A stretch of 64,000 nucleotides of DNA from the NCBI RefSeq assembly GCF_037975245.1, contig NC_092572.1:3139501-3203500 (forward strand), in the 5' to 3' direction. The notes beneath the pieces are model-generated. The model was not told the origin of the DNA and ran no database searches. It saw nothing but the letters and a program-made list of their open reading frames with translations. The stretch comes from Apostichopus japonicus (lineage: Eukaryota; Echinodermata; Holothuroidea; Aspidochirotida; Stichopodidae). A program made the position numbers and the translations under genes. Positions 21,369 to 33,435 of the stretch are shown here, piece after piece (position 1 is the first letter of the stretch; the number at the start of each line of letters is the position of its first letter).

Positions 21369-22061
21369 CACCGGTTCGAATCCCCGTGGAGACTGGAAGT
21401 TTGAATTATCAATTTATCTACTTAATTGTATGACCATTTTTATTATTTTAAGTTTCTAAAACAAATATTGGCCAGATGTGGCACATATGAGATCCTTGAT
21501 AGAGATAAACAGTCACTAAACTAATTAAACCATAAAAGTCATTTTTAATTCACATGGGAAGGGATGTACCCCTGCTACTGGTCACCACCCCAACCCCACC
21601 TCACCCGCGCCTTAATGAATTTCACATGAAACCTCAAAACCATTAGCAAAACTTTGCGTTTAGAGCTACTTATAGAAATCATGTTATAGCGTCAATATGC
21701 CTCAGAAAGCAGCATTTAGTGTATAAGTTTTCATTTGTTTCTGTTATGCGCAGAATTTGATTGGACCCAATATCGTAAAATTGAAAAAATCCACATCCAT
21801 AAATCGGATTGTATCCAAATTTGGGATACAGTGATGGATGAGTAGCTGGTACACGTAGGCCTCAATGTTGAATGGCTGTCTATATATGCCCCATAAACGT
21901 CTGGGCGTATTTGTAGGCAGGTGGGCCCAGAATTTTATTTTCATCCCAGATACATTTTGGTACACATTCTTTTGGTCCGAATTGTTGGGCCCACATATTA
22001 GGGTTTCATATTTTTGAGTCAGTTTGTTTGGGTGGAATAGTTTGGGGATCATTCAGGCGCC
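21366..22061. other. Non-coding stretch
   Basis: Apart from the B-box-like fragment at 21373-21383 nothing is recognised. Minus ORF 21744-22052 has no known motif. Confidence 0.45.
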
Positions 22062-22580
22062 AATTGTGGTTGATCACTGAGTGAAAAATTGAAGTGAGCT
22101 TGCTGCAGCGGGAATTTATGCCGCGTTGTGTGTTTGATATTCGTACAATTGTGTGGAAATTTATTGGAATTAACAAAATTCACTAAATATGCTTTATTAA
22201 CATGATAACCGATTCCTGATACCTTCCTTAATATGTTGCTGCAATATTCAATATATAGTCATTTGGTGTGCACAAGTTCATGCATATTACCATGTAAAGT
22301 TTACCACACTATGAATATGTTTAGACATTGAAACCAATTATCTTTTTAGTTTCCTTGTTCTTAGGTAAGGGTTGACAGTCATCCCAGCGTATAATATGAA
22401 GATCGCATGATTTGCCTTCCATATTACAGGATGTAAGTCTTCCGTATTTATACGGAAATCCATTTTTTTAATTCCAATACATTTTTCACAAAATTGTACG
22501 AATATCAAACACACAACGCGGTATAAATGCCGGCTGCAGCAAGCTAACTTCAATTTTTCACTCAGTGATCAACCAAAATT
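22062..22580. mobile_element. Inverted-repeat element, 519 bp, ~117-bp arms
   Basis: Left arm (22062-22178) and right arm (22461-22580) are inverse copies: GGTTGATCACTGAGTGAAAA, TTGAAGTNAGCTTGCTGCAG, CGTTGTGTGTTTGATATTCG, TACAATT, ATTGGAATTAA. The core of about 280 bp has no gene. No target duplication is clear. It looks like a MITE or foldback element. Confidence 0.88.
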
Positions 22581-22889
22581 CTATTTCCTGTTACACATCG
22601 CATTGCACTGTACAACATTGTGCCATGTGAACATCGTTGCGTACGTGCGAACTTCAAATCGCCAAAGCTCATTTCTCTCGTTGAAAAACCTTGCCTCATT
22701 CACGTTGATTGGACTGCTAATTAGTATCTGCTGGTGCTGGACACACGTTTCGGAATTAACGCTTGTGATATTTGTGAGCGGCGGAAATCTACGGGATACG
22801 CGTATGATAGTCGCTAATCATTATCGCATTCGAATGTGAGACTGATTTTTATTCCGGAGCTCGCTGCGTCGCATTCTTAACTTTGAGCT

Positions 22890-23031
22890 AGCCTAACAAA
22901 ACGATAGTGTGTAAGTAGTCAGAACTAGGAGTAGGATGTGTTTGCGCTAATACTTTTGACGTAGCCTAACATAACGATAGTGTGTAAGTAGTTAGAGCTA
23001 GGAGTAGGATGTGTTATCGCTACTACTTACT
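22890..23031. repeat. 73-bp unit in two tandem copies
   Basis: Each copy starts GCCTAACA and contains ACGATAGTGTGTAAGTAGT and CTAGGAGTAGGATGTGTT. Confidence 0.92.
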
Positions 23032-23966
23032 GTGTGCAGTGTTACTGGTGTGAGTGTAAGCATAACAGTAGTACTAGTAATTGAACATCGATAGTTCCAA
23101 AAAATGGAGCTTGATAGAACAGCAGAAATTCGTAAGGTGGATCATGGGATAAAGAACAGATGGATCTAGAAATGGATGAAAGATAACAATGAGACATTTC
23201 TCAGTGATAACATGAGGAAGATTGACAAACCAGGCTGTGCAAGATGTAAAATGTGCAACTGTGCAACTGTGATATAAATTACAGCAGTGGTGGGAAGAAA
23301 GATTTGGTAGCGCACAGTATGGAGAATAAACACCGAGAAAGAACCAACATACAAAAGACAAATACTGTTCTTCCAGCCATGTTTATGCGTCCTGTTGCAT
23401 CTACCAGTAGCATTACAAACTGAGACAGTTCAAACAAAATTTGCACTGAAATGAGTAGTTTTTGACATATTTCAGAAGATGTACGATAAAATAATAAATA
23501 ATTGCCACCATTTTGTTTGGGTGCCTCAAGGGGACTGTAATTATTACAAATTTTCCATAGGCCCCTCCCCTTTGACCCCTCCCCCGGGACGGCATTCACT
23601 CGGGATCTCCGAATAGTTTTCCAGTTTCATTTTAGGGCTGCACTTACATCCCTGCGATATTGTCCCGTGGGCCGTGATGGTTTGGAAACATCACAAATAC
23701 GTACCAAATCTGAAGTTGAATGAAGATTTACTTTTGCCTTCGGCATCGGAACCAACAAGTTTGAACAAACGGGCCAAAAGATTTGCACTAGGCGAGTTAA
23801 AGGACCCTTAATGCCTTAGGTGTGAAACTATCGGTCTATAACATGTACATTCTTCAATTTATATTAGTGAGATTTAGGTTTTCTTGGCTCTGCTCTCGAA
23901 CATTTTTTCCCCCTGGCCTCGTATTGAAAACGAATCGAGAAAGCAATGGCCCAGGGTGTGTAATAT
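23032..23966. other. Non-coding stretch with a C-rich repeat end
   Basis: At 23557-23596 the run CCCCTCCCCTTTGACCCCTC resembles the right part of the hAT-type MITE at 6.2 kb, so a related element may end here. No gene is supported. Confidence 0.4.
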
Positions 23967-24025
23967 GTGGTTGCGAAGTGGTTGCGAAGTGGTTGCAAAG
24001 TGGTTGCAAAGTGGTTGCAAAAGTG
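23967..24025. repeat. 11-bp minisatellite, about five copies
   Basis: Unit GTGGTTGCAAA or GTGGTTGCGAA in head-to-tail array. Too short and without spacers for a CRISPR. Confidence 0.95.
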
Positions 24026-24339
24026 TTAATAGATAACAAAACACTGTTGAACCTTTGAGAGCTCTTGTGTATCTATCTACATGGTATTGTAACAATGTTG
24101 TGACCATCTTAGTAGTAAGATCAAATACGAATGATGCTATATAGTTGGAGTAATTAAAGTTCCATTACCCCAGTGTAAATCTTTATTCAAATAAGGTTAT
24201 CAGTTTCGGCCCAAAAATATCTGAATGTTATAATTTGCTGAAACAATTAAGGAATGGATACCATATTTTTTGAGAGAATCTGATCTTCGAAGTTATTTTC
24301 AAACAATTGAGGAACGATCATTTAGATGCTCAGACTGTA

Positions 24340-24660
24340 GAGGACTGTTAATGTTATGTTCAAGTGCTTAAGTCTTGTGATCTAAGTATTTTTAGGTTCG
24401 AGCCCTAGTCAGATCATTACGTAGTGTCCTTGGGCAAGTCATCTTATCTCCATTGTCTCTCTTCACCCAGGTGTGTAAATGGGGACATGCGAGGTAACTT
24501 GTAAGTAAAATTGTTTGCGCCGGTTTGTAGCTGCACCCTATGGGAAGACCCCGGGCTACATGTAGATGTGGTGTACTGTGGTGCCCAAGAGAGATTGATT
24601 GAATTGTACACACTTTGGTGTGTGGGTGTGACAAATTACCAGTGACCAGGGTTAAGTTGT
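24340..24660 (+). mobile_element. tRNA-derived SINE
   Basis: Has a B-box (GGTTCGAGCCC, about 24394) and then a SINE body with CTTGGGCAAGTCATCTTATC, CACCCAGGTGTGTAAATG and GAGGTAACTTG. The body recurs in the intron of Ig gene B (63283-63482), so the core is shared by two SINE copies. The A-box is weak, so the 5' boundary is uncertain. Confidence 0.75.
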
Positions 24661-25855
24661 AAAGTCGTGTGAGAGGGCCTTGAACAAGACCGTAAAGCTT
24701 CAATTTTAATGTAGCTGAAGTTTGAAGGGAATCGGCTCAACCGTTCAGGATGCGCTTTGACACAAAATTCGACACATACAAGAAGGCGCACACCGAAACG
24801 CGCCCATCCGACACACACACACACGATTTGAGCTCCCACTCGGTCATGAACATCTACCCTGCGGTACCCTACCATGGGTAGCCCCCGAGAGCAGCAAATC
24901 GGGAAATTAGCCATTACCATGAAAACAGTTGCCACAGCAACTGGCATAGCTGTATCAACGGAAATCATGAAACGTATAAATAGCCTAACTGTTAAAAACG
25001 TTCGGTTGCTTTAAACCCATATTTCAAGTCTAAGGTGAATCATGTCTACAAATATGTAATAAAGTTATGTTCTTACTTTATCGACTTATTTATCACAAAC
25101 CGGAGATGATGTCTTCATTTATCCCGCTGGGTATTACAGATAATGCAGGGTGATATGTTTTCTACATACCTTTAGAGTATCTTCTCGATTTTGTAGCTGA
25201 GAGGACAAACTTTACTTTTTCTACATATTGAGCTTATCTATATTTTATTGTTCATGATTTAGAAGATTGGGTATACATTGCTACGACTCAGTAGTCCGAT
25301 CGACAGCGCTGAAAACGACGCGAAACTTGATCTCATTTTGGGGCCTCTGGTGAAATTATCACCTTCAGCGCATCGAACCTAGCTGGGCACATCAGAACAT
25401 TGGTGCGCCATTTCATCTCTGTGCGTTTTTGGTACCTTCTTGCACTACATCTGTCCTTGAATATGCCAAAAATACCGGTTAATATGTTTCTTAGTTGTTG
25501 AAAGTGCTGCGCTGTGCACAATGCAAACAGCGTTTCCCGGTAACGTTTTATTACAACCGGGAGCTATTGGTCAACTAAACATACAATAAACCATCGAACA
25601 CTCTAATATTATTCCAAAATCAAAACCCAATATCTGAAATAAGATGAACTGAATTTGTGACAGTGTGAAATGTGTTGAACAGAATAACATATTTAAGTGC
25701 CCTGAAGACTCTATGTTTGATCTAAAAGTACAGGTCATTTGAAACAATTGATGTTCCATATAAACTATTCTACAGAACAAACATGTGAGCTGAAGTAATG
25801 TACCGTAGCGAACGAGTGTAAATATTTAGAGCCGAAACAAAACTGTGATTTGTCT
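24661..25855. other. Non-coding stretch
   Basis: Contains an (AC)n run near 24813-24824 and no supported gene. Confidence 0.45.
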
Positions 25856-28040
25856 CAGTGATGTTCAGATTTTTTTTTTTTTTTCGTTTCTGTGCTGATG
25901 TCCTGTTTAACCCGACCTTCTTCTTGTATTTGTTTTTGCAGTAGTTTTGTTTTGATGGGCTACCGCGGCTACTTAGCCGGGTTTCCGATGCGGCTTCCGC
26001 CTTTCTGTCTACCTGGGTCACGACCCCGTGCTACCGTGATTGTACCCTCCACTTGCACAACTGGTGCGCTTGAAATTAGAAAAGAAACAGGTGCTTGTTT
26101 TGGGACTCCTTATTGAGACGACGATGCGACAACACTTGTGAGTGATTTGTAGCCTACACCCAAGTAAAGAAAAAGAATGCAGGGTGTTGCACGGTAAGAG
26201 GTAACCATTTTGTTTTACTAAGTTCAGACTTAGGGAGCTCTGAATCCGAGGAGTAAATATACGCCAAGGTTTGGGAGTACTGTTGGATTGGCAATTTTAG
26301 GACCGGGATTTTGGACCCAAGAGCGAGTTCAGGGAGTCGAGGAATCGTACAGGCAGGCCTACTTAGGGGTAGCAGGGGGCAGTTCGACTTGTCGTGTGAC
26401 AAGGAGGTTATCTGTTTAGCGAAGGCTATGTAAAGTGTTGTTGACAGGTCAATCTTATGCTCTTAATTCCCGTGTGATAGGGTGAGATAAAGAACGTCTT
26501 AGTGTACCGCCAGTGACGCACGAAGCTTCACCGGTTACGCAGGGAGTCGGTTACGCAGCTGAGATGAGAACCAGGAATGCGGAGGGTCAATCGTAACTAT
26601 TTAGAACCAACCAACTGGGGTATCGTCTTTCCCTTTGCTCTGGTACGATTCCTTAGTTGTATAGGCTACGTTTCAGCTGGGTTTGTCGTCTTGGATCAAA
26701 TCGCTAGGATAGGGCATCCACTAAAACATGATAACTTCTCCTGCGACTAGCAGTTAGATCTGCTAGGACGGATTGTGCTTCTCTTCATTCGTCATGAAGC
26801 GGAATCCCTCCGTCTGCGGAATAATGGGGTACTGCGTTGCCCTTACGCTATTTGAGTCCGTGGGGTCACTTCTGTATTCTCTAATGTCAATGGAAAAATG
26901 ATACCCTGGGCTGTGAACATCGCTAAACGGGTTGGTAGCTCGAAGTGGTTACGTTTGACCCTCCAAATTCCTGGTTCTCATCTCGGCTTGAATTGTAAGG
27001 ACATTGGTTGGAAGAACCAGATCAGATCCAACACTGGATCGATGGTCAGCATATTCGTCTATCAGCAGCCACTTTTACTCTGGATTCCATCTTCATGATT
27101 TGAGTGACCCCACGGGTCGGATATTTCCTCTCTATTGCATTGAGAGTCTATTAGTTAAAAGATACTTCACTCTAACCAAATTTAACGTCACATTGAGTCC
27201 GTCAGGATCTTCTAACTAATGGAATTACTCAGAGAACGCAAGTCTTAATAAGGACAGAATCTCACAGAAGATGAAAAAACAGAATCGTTAAATTTCACTG
27301 TCATACCTTAGTTGAGGCGTTTATTTTCAATGATAAGTTCAAGGCGAACACTGACTTATATAATAACATGCAAAAAGCAGATATTATTTTAAATGAAGAT
27401 GAAGCTGCTTAGAATTGATGGGGCACTTGCGTAACCGGCGTTAACTCTTCGTGCGTCACCTTCTGTGCGTAACCTGCGAAGCTTCGTGCGTCAATGGCGT
27501 ACCACTTAAAACAATACCGGCGGCATCACTGGCGTTACACTTGGCACGTAACCGGCGTAAACTCTTCGTGCGTCACTGTCTTTACAGTTGTTGCGTAACC
27601 GGCGTAATCTTTTCGTGCGTCACTGTCGTTACACTTGGTGCGTACTCGGCATAAACCCTGAGTGCGTCATTGGCGTTACACTATGTGCGTAAATGGTTAC
27701 CCTTTACCGTGCAACACTCTGCTTTCTTCTTCTTTACTTGGGTGAAGGCTACTATTAACACACACGTATTGTCGCATCGTCGTCTCAATAAGGAGTCACG
27801 AAACAAGCACCTGTTTCTCTTCTACTTTCAAGCGCACCAGTTGGCAAGTAGAGATTTCTCTGAAATCACGGTAGCGCGGGGTCGTGATCCAGGCAGACAG
27901 AAAGGCGGGACGCCGCAAATGGAACCTGGGCTAGGTAGGTTGCCGCGTTCGCCAATCAAGACAACACTACTACTACAAAAAAGTGGTGTTAAACAGGATA
28001 TCAGCACAGAAACAAAAACAGAATCTTAACATCAGTAAGT
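25856..28040. mobile_element. Foldback DNA element, 2.2 kb, ~350-bp inverted arms
   Basis: Left arm (25856-26215) and right arm (27688-28040) are inverse copies: TTTCTGTGCTGATGTCCTG, GCCTTTCTGTCTACCTGG, CACGACCCCGNGCTACCGTG, CTGGTGCGCTTGAAA, GAGACGACGATGCGACAA, CACCCAAGTAAAGAA and GCACGGTAA. The right interior carries a 47-bp minisatellite (27428-27690), and one inverse unit lies at about 26500-26545. A further inverted pair (GATGAGAACCAGGAAT) is at 26566 and near 26975. No transposase was found. A third arm copy is at 33232-33435. Confidence 0.88.
27428..27690 (+). repeat. 47-bp minisatellite inside the foldback element
   Basis: Four to five units of the form TTGGTGCGTAACCGGCGTAA, then CTCTTCGTGCGTCACTG and GCGTTACAC. 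One unit carries an extra insertion. Confidence 0.88.
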
Positions 28041-28262
28041 CAAAATCATGGGTTTTATTACGGCGCTTCACGACACCCTTACTAAAATGCGTCCCGTATT
28101 TTGGTTATCTCTCGTCTTTTTTCCTTCTTTTTTAAACCTTAAAACAAAATCTTTCTGTCTGCTGTCTAAATATACACCTTATATCCTTCTCCAGTAAATG
28201 GGAAAAAATGGGAATGTCAGCACACTGGTTGTCCTCTAAAACATCGTCCCGTCATCGTTGAT
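28041..28262. other. Spacer between foldback element and zinc-finger remnant
   Basis: Nothing recognised. Confidence 0.4.
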
Positions 28263-28735
28263 TCAGTAACCATAACTACTTTCATCCTTATCAAAGCACA
28301 GGTCGTTGACCTCCTTCTCTGCTCTCTTGATTTCCTCCACGACCGAGGTTTCTGTCATGTCTTCAGGCTCAATGCATGGAGTCGAGGTGGTAAGTACCCC
28401 AATAGACAGGGACATCATTCTCGACCTGGCTACAGGGTTCGTCTACTGCGGCATCTCTCTCTTTTAAATTCGGTCGTGAAGTCTCTCTCTCTTCCTACGA
28501 TCAGGGAGGACCTGACTTGGAGTGTTTGACTTGCAACTTGTCTGGGGCGGTGAACCCGGTTTATATGTCGATGGAGGTCCCCTTTCCTGTTAGTGACAAA
28601 AGACCAGTCTTCACACTGCCATCTCCTTCTCTGGTGTTTTTCTTTCGCATGCCTGCTAAGGGTTTCTGTCGCAACGAGCTGCAACCCACATTCTCGACAT
28701 CGAAATTCCGTGGAAAAATTGATGAGGCCCTCTTA
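28263..28735 (-). pseudogene. C2H2 zinc-finger ORF, broken
   Basis: On the minus strand the frame from about 28712 reads a complete C2H2 finger (CRECGLQLVATETLSRHAKE, then KH) and a second finger, CEDW..F..NRKGDLHRHINRVH, whose second cysteine is tryptophan, so it cannot bind zinc normally. That frame stops near 28430. A shifted frame then continues into an acidic tail (EPEDMTETSVVEEIKRAEKE) ending at 28263. Nucleic-acid binding is the family role. The lost cysteine and frame shift say that it is a remnant. It may be transposon-derived. Confidence 0.6.
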
Positions 28736-28999
28736 GGTCTGCGCTCAGACAACGTTTTACACAGGTTAAGTAAAATTTTACTTAATTTTCATGTCAAATA
28801 AGAACACTAAAAATTTAAGTAAAAATTACTTAACTGCTGGTTTGTAAACTTTTACACGTTTATTATGTAACGCAAATACAATACTGTTATGTAAAATTTT
28901 GCAAGAGAAGTTTACATAGCAACCGTTCAGTAAATATTTTCACAGGTTTTAAGGTAATTATTACCTAGTAATTAGGTAAACAATATATGGATCCATGTT

Positions 29000-29260
29000 T
29001 GAATCGCTCATAGCAGAAAGGTACATTTAACAGAGAACAAAAATCAATGACAACTCAAACCAATTCAGAATGTGCGATTTTAGCAATTAAACACCCTACT
29101 ACTTTCCTATTCCAGAGCTTCATATATTATATCCCATTAAATGTAAAATGAACAATTTAGGCTATAAAAGTATTGTCTTGTGGAATTAAGTCAACTCAAA
29201 CGTGCCAACATTTTCAATTGCTACAGTGCATCTTCTTGGTCTTTGTTGTTTGCGCATGCC
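29000..29260 (+). repeat. Dispersed repeat, partner of 59390-59580
   Basis: Shared blocks in the same order: TTAGCAATTAAACA, CCTACTAC, TATTGTCTTGTGGAAT and CAATTGCTACA/TTATTGCTACA. Function unknown. Confidence 0.65.
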
Positions 29261-29894
29261 TTAAGGTATTCCAGATTAAACACAAATAAACAACTCTTCC
29301 CAAAGTCAATTTCAAATAAGCAACAACTTTAGATATATGCTGATCCGTGGGATGAGAAAACGTGGAGTGCTGTCTATGATGACTGCTACACTGCAGTTAC
29401 TGGGGTAGGGCATGTCTCTCGATGATCACAAATGACTGCTAGGGATGTGTTTTGCTTCCTCCAAACAGTAACACATATGACTGAGGTCTTTCTGAAATCT
29501 TTTGCAAATGGAATTCCAAGTTGATGCTTCTTAAGTAACAACAAAGAAAAAAAAAATCCCATCATAATGAAGTTGTGTTAAAACCTCCTAGGAGCATAAG
29601 CATTTATCTACATGTAACCTCACAAAATATTGAGATTCCTAAAGAAAATGCCCACAATTTAATCAGTTGTGATTCTAACTTCTTCAAGTACGTTTGAAAC
29701 TACAAGCCAGATGGCCTATATTGACTCCTTGTCAATACAGGAACTTGCATTAAACATTCATCAGACAATGTAGGCAACTTTAACAACCAATGCATCATAT
29801 TAACAATGCTTAAAACAATACTCACTCCCACTGTATGCAATTGTGTAGATTGCTTTGAATTATAACAGCTAGATCACTTCCATAATATAGCTAA

Positions 29895-31388
29895 ATTATA
29901 GTTGGGCCTAGGCACAAGGTCACAGCCGAACATCTCAAATATGCCCCATGCACACACAAACACATAGCAAATATCTTAAATAGTATAGCCGAATCAGGAG
30001 ATTTCCCAATTGAAATTAAACAAGGAATCCTAACTCCTATCCAAAAACCGGGAAAGACTAAAGGTCCACCAGAAAACTTAAGACCAGTAATTTTATTATT
30101 AACACTGAGGAAAATTCTTGCGGTTTGTGTGGCCAGGAGGATTCGTCCGTCAATTGATGAGCATATCCTCCCCATTACCCAAACTGCCTACACTTCAGGA
30201 CGTTGCACAGCTGAACTTGTCTTCGCTTTTAAAGTGCTAGCAGAAAAAGCTATAACATCCATAGGTTACACTACAAATCTATTGATGCTAGATATGAGCA
30301 AGGCGTTCGACACAATTCAAAGAAGATCCTTGCTAACTGACCTAGAACAGGTTCTTGACAACGACGAACTTCACCTGATATCACTACTAATCGATAACGT
30401 CTCCTACACCGTCAAATTAGAGGGCAAACTAGGACTTCCTTTTAATACTAACATTGGTTCACCACAAGGAGATAGTGCAAGTGCACTATTTTTTGTAACT
30501 TATCTAGCCAACTCTATGAAATCAGATGATAATGATATCGATGCAGTTATCCTGCCATCGCAGTTAGTTGTTCATGATTACAGCACTACCACCACTAATT
30601 CTTTTTTCACAGTAGACCAACAATACGCTGATGATATCTCTTGGGCATCAACTGGTCAGCATATACTGCAAGACATCGAAAAACGAGTCTCTGACAAACT
30701 GGCAGTAAGAAATTTGAAAATCAATTGCACAAAAACTGAGAAATTTACAATCACAAGAACAGGAAATGACAGTTGGAAGAAATGTAAATATGTTGGAAGC
30801 TTGCTGGGGACCGAAGAAGACATTAACAGAAGAATTGGTATAACCAACGGTGCTTTCAACACACTGTCAAACATTTTTAAAAGCAAAAACATAAGCCGGA
30901 AAATTAAGCTTAGGATCTTTGAGACTTTATTAAAGAGTAATTTTTTGTACAATTGCGAACTGTGGGGCACAACGAAGGATCTCGATTGCAAAATTGACAC
31001 TTTTCAAAGGAGACTACTTCGAAATATTCTCATCATTAGATGGACCAATAATAATTGGTTATCAAATGATGAGCTCTACAACGAAACCAACCAAACACCT
31101 TGGTCATCGATAGTCGCACATAGAAGATTGAGATTTTTCGGTCATGTAGCAAGACTCCAAGAGGACGCTCCAGCAAAGGTTGCTTTAAGAGAAGCACTGA
31201 GACATACTGCTAAACCAGTTGGAAGGCCCGTGACTACATTGCTTGGAAAAATAAAATCGCAATTCAAGGACATTAATATTAACAATTTCAAAGAAGCAAT
31301 AAACCTTGCGCAAGATCGTGATACGTGGCGGAGGTTAATCACTGAGCATGTCGGATAGACGAGACTCAACTTACTACTACTACTACTA
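29895..31388 (+). mobile_element. Non-LTR retrotransposon, RT and C-terminal domain, unbroken 488-codon frame
   Basis: The frame from 29895 to the TAG at 31356-31358 has no stop. In order: GILTPIQKPGKTKGPPENLR (fingers), AYTSGRCTAELVFAFKVLAE, LLMLDMSKAFDTI (palm, first Asp), IGSPQGDSASALFFVTYL, QQYADDISWAS (catalytic YADD), thumb, ELWGTT, FQRRLLRNIL and a C-terminal RRLRFFGHVARLQ...DRDTWRRL segment. The N-terminus and any endonuclease are lost by 5' truncation. A very short 3' end runs into (TAC)n (31371-31388), probably the element's tail. The intact frame suggests recent insertion. Clade is not assigned; it resembles RTE-like families. It cannot move alone without its N-terminal part. Confidence 0.9.
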
Positions 31389-32084
31389 GGCCTAAAAGTA
31401 TCACCAGTCCACATCAGCTTCGGCCTACTTGCTACAACTTACAAGCTAAATTGGCAATAAGTGGTAATTATATATTGCATACATGAATATATGTTTATCC
31501 TTTATTAAACATAGTACCAGCGTAACTAAAGGCCCATGCCGATGCTATTTAAAATGTTTTGCCTTGAAATCGCCTAAGTATACCGTACTAGTACTACTTA
31601 AAAAAGTGACTCGCAGGGTATACGAAGTTACGGTTAACGTACAATAGGAATATAATGCACTAGGTTACAATAAAGGCCTAGACCAAAGTCCTCCGTCCGT
31701 CCGAAGGATATTCCGTTTAAAATTACTTGTATGTAGGCTACACGGATTCGTTGACAATTATGAGTTGACTATGACAAACAGCAGCTAGCCTATTATATTA
31801 ACTTATAGTATTACTTTAACGTTAGGTCTACGTAACGCAAGCGATTCAAATGCATTCGTCTACCCAACTTAGTCGTGGGTCTCTAAGCATATCTCGTTCT
31901 TGTCACGTTCACTTACATAATATCAAACATACCTTTGAATTTTTCAATCAATTCTTCCAGGCCCAGTCTCCTAACGTCATTTTCCATGCCGTTGTAGTTC
32001 GTAATCGCACACTGAGTACGTAACGGTATGCGGCTGGCACGTATGTATGGCCGTGGTAACTATAGTACATTTAGTAACGATAAA
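31389..32084. other. Non-coding stretch
   Basis: No gene or repeat was recognised apart from the flanking transposon candidate. Confidence 0.45.
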
Positions 32085-32460
32085 TGTCGACAAGCTGGTA
32101 CAAAGTAGTGTTGTATTATGTAAACTCTGCTTCCGTTTGGTTAACGCTTTGGTAAAAGTTACTCGCTATCATGTAAAATGACTTAGTAGATGTTTACAAT
32201 AAGTTTGCGTAATCCTCAATGGCATGCATATGTATACTTTTACAGAATGCTGTGTAAAATTAACATAATTCCATGTACTTTTTTACAACCCGTGATTTAC
32301 ATAACATTATTTTACATATTGTTTTCTGTGTGTGATGCCCCCTCTGTCTGCTGTTCTGCTTTTGTATGTTGGAGCCATAACACGCAATCTGAAAGAACAA
32401 ACAGAAAGACATCTATGCGTGAAAAGGAGCCGTTACATTTTATTGCCCCCCCCCCCTCCC

Positions 32461-33180
32461 TCACCCAACCACATCGGTCCGGTCGTGTTTGTGTTCATTT
32501 GGGTCTGGCCTATCGTCACACATGTCGTTGGAAAGATTACCTGCAGGCCGATCCTGAGACACACTACATTTGTTCGTGGCCGCCACCTCGCTGATACTGT
32601 TTTTGGAAGTATTATCCTCCGATTGCTCTTCTGCAACGCCCTCTCCATCATTTCCATCCTGAGGAAGGATGTTCTTTGCAGCAGTTGTCCACCGAGGTAT
32701 GTTGGTTCTTTCGTATGTTAGCATACGATTGAAGTGTATAATTTTCAGTTTCTGTCTCGGACCAAACTTTAATCTATACAGGATGTCGTTGATCCTATTT
32801 ACTATTTGAGCAGGGTCTTTCCATGATCTTCCCTTGCCCAGAGCAGGCTGGTACACCTATACAAGGTCTCCATCCGTGAATCTTTCCAGACTTGCTCTTC
32901 GATCTGCGAAATCTTTAAGCCGCTCGGCGTTAGTTTCCATGTGAGTACGATCAGCCTGAATAATCTTCTGTAACGATTGCCTTCAACCTTTGACGAATTT
33001 CGACTCCTTTTGGAAGGGGGGGGGGGGGGGAATACGATAGAGTGGTGTTCTCATCTGTCTTCCAAATGTAATCTCAGCCGGCCAGAATCCAGTGGTCTCG
33101 TGCAAGGCGGACTGAGTTGTAGACCATATTCAAGTAGGGCAGCCATCGATCCAATCACGTTGATCCGGAGCCAATACAAC
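32461..33180 (-). pseudogene. Ty3/Gypsy-type integrase C-terminus, broken
   Basis: Minus strand: HETTGFWPAEITFGRQMRTP is the typical end of a Gypsy integrase core. It is followed by a basic linker (LKDFADRRASLERFTDGDLV), a premature TAG replacing the usual tryptophan, then YQPALGKGRSWKDPAQIVNR, YRLKFGPRQKLKIIHFNRM. Further stops lie upstream (near 33140 and 33000), where a G-run interrupts the reading. The rest of pol and the flanking LTRs were not found. The fragment is dead. Confidence 0.85.
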
Positions 33181-33231
33181 TACCAGCATTGATTCAAGTG
33201 TCCTATTAAACTACTTACTAAGCTACTAAGC

Positions 33232-33435
33232 CCTGGTGTCCTTTGCGGCTTCCCGCCTTTCTGTCTACCTAGGTCACGACCCCGCGCTACCGTGATTCTA
33301 CCCTCCACTTGCACAACTGGTGCGCTTGAAATTAGAAAAGAAACAGGTGCTTGTTTTGGGACTCCTAATTGAGACGACGATGCGACAACACTTGTGTGTG
33401 ATTTGTAGCCTACACCCAAGTAAAGAAAAAAGTAA
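33232..33435 (+). repeat. Third copy of the foldback arm (direct with 25856-26215)
   Basis: Nearly identical to the left arm from GCGGCTTCCCGCCTTTCTG through CACCCAAGTAAAGAAAAA. It is alone, without a partner arm nearby. Confidence 0.9.

Larger units (their letters stand above)
28750..32330. mobile_element. Candidate DNA transposon with TTTAC/GTAAA subterminal repeats (ends unsure)
   Basis: The left region (28757-28990) is crowded with AAGTAAAA/TTTTACTTA motifs and the right region (32085-32325) with TGTAAA/TTTACA motifs, in both orientations. Between them sits a LINE (29895-31388) and unassigned sequence. A CACAG...CTGTG pair of ends is possible (about 28759 and 32330), but no target duplication matches. 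The pattern resembles the CACTG element at 16.8 kb. Treat boundaries as tentative. Confidence 0.4.

Noticed and set aside
23967-24025. CRISPR-like short repeat array
   Set aside because: Units abut without spacers, and the DNA is eukaryotic; it is an 11-bp minisatellite.
28430-28684. Intact zinc-finger gene
   Set aside because: The second finger has lost a zinc-binding cysteine and the frame shifts before the acidic tail.
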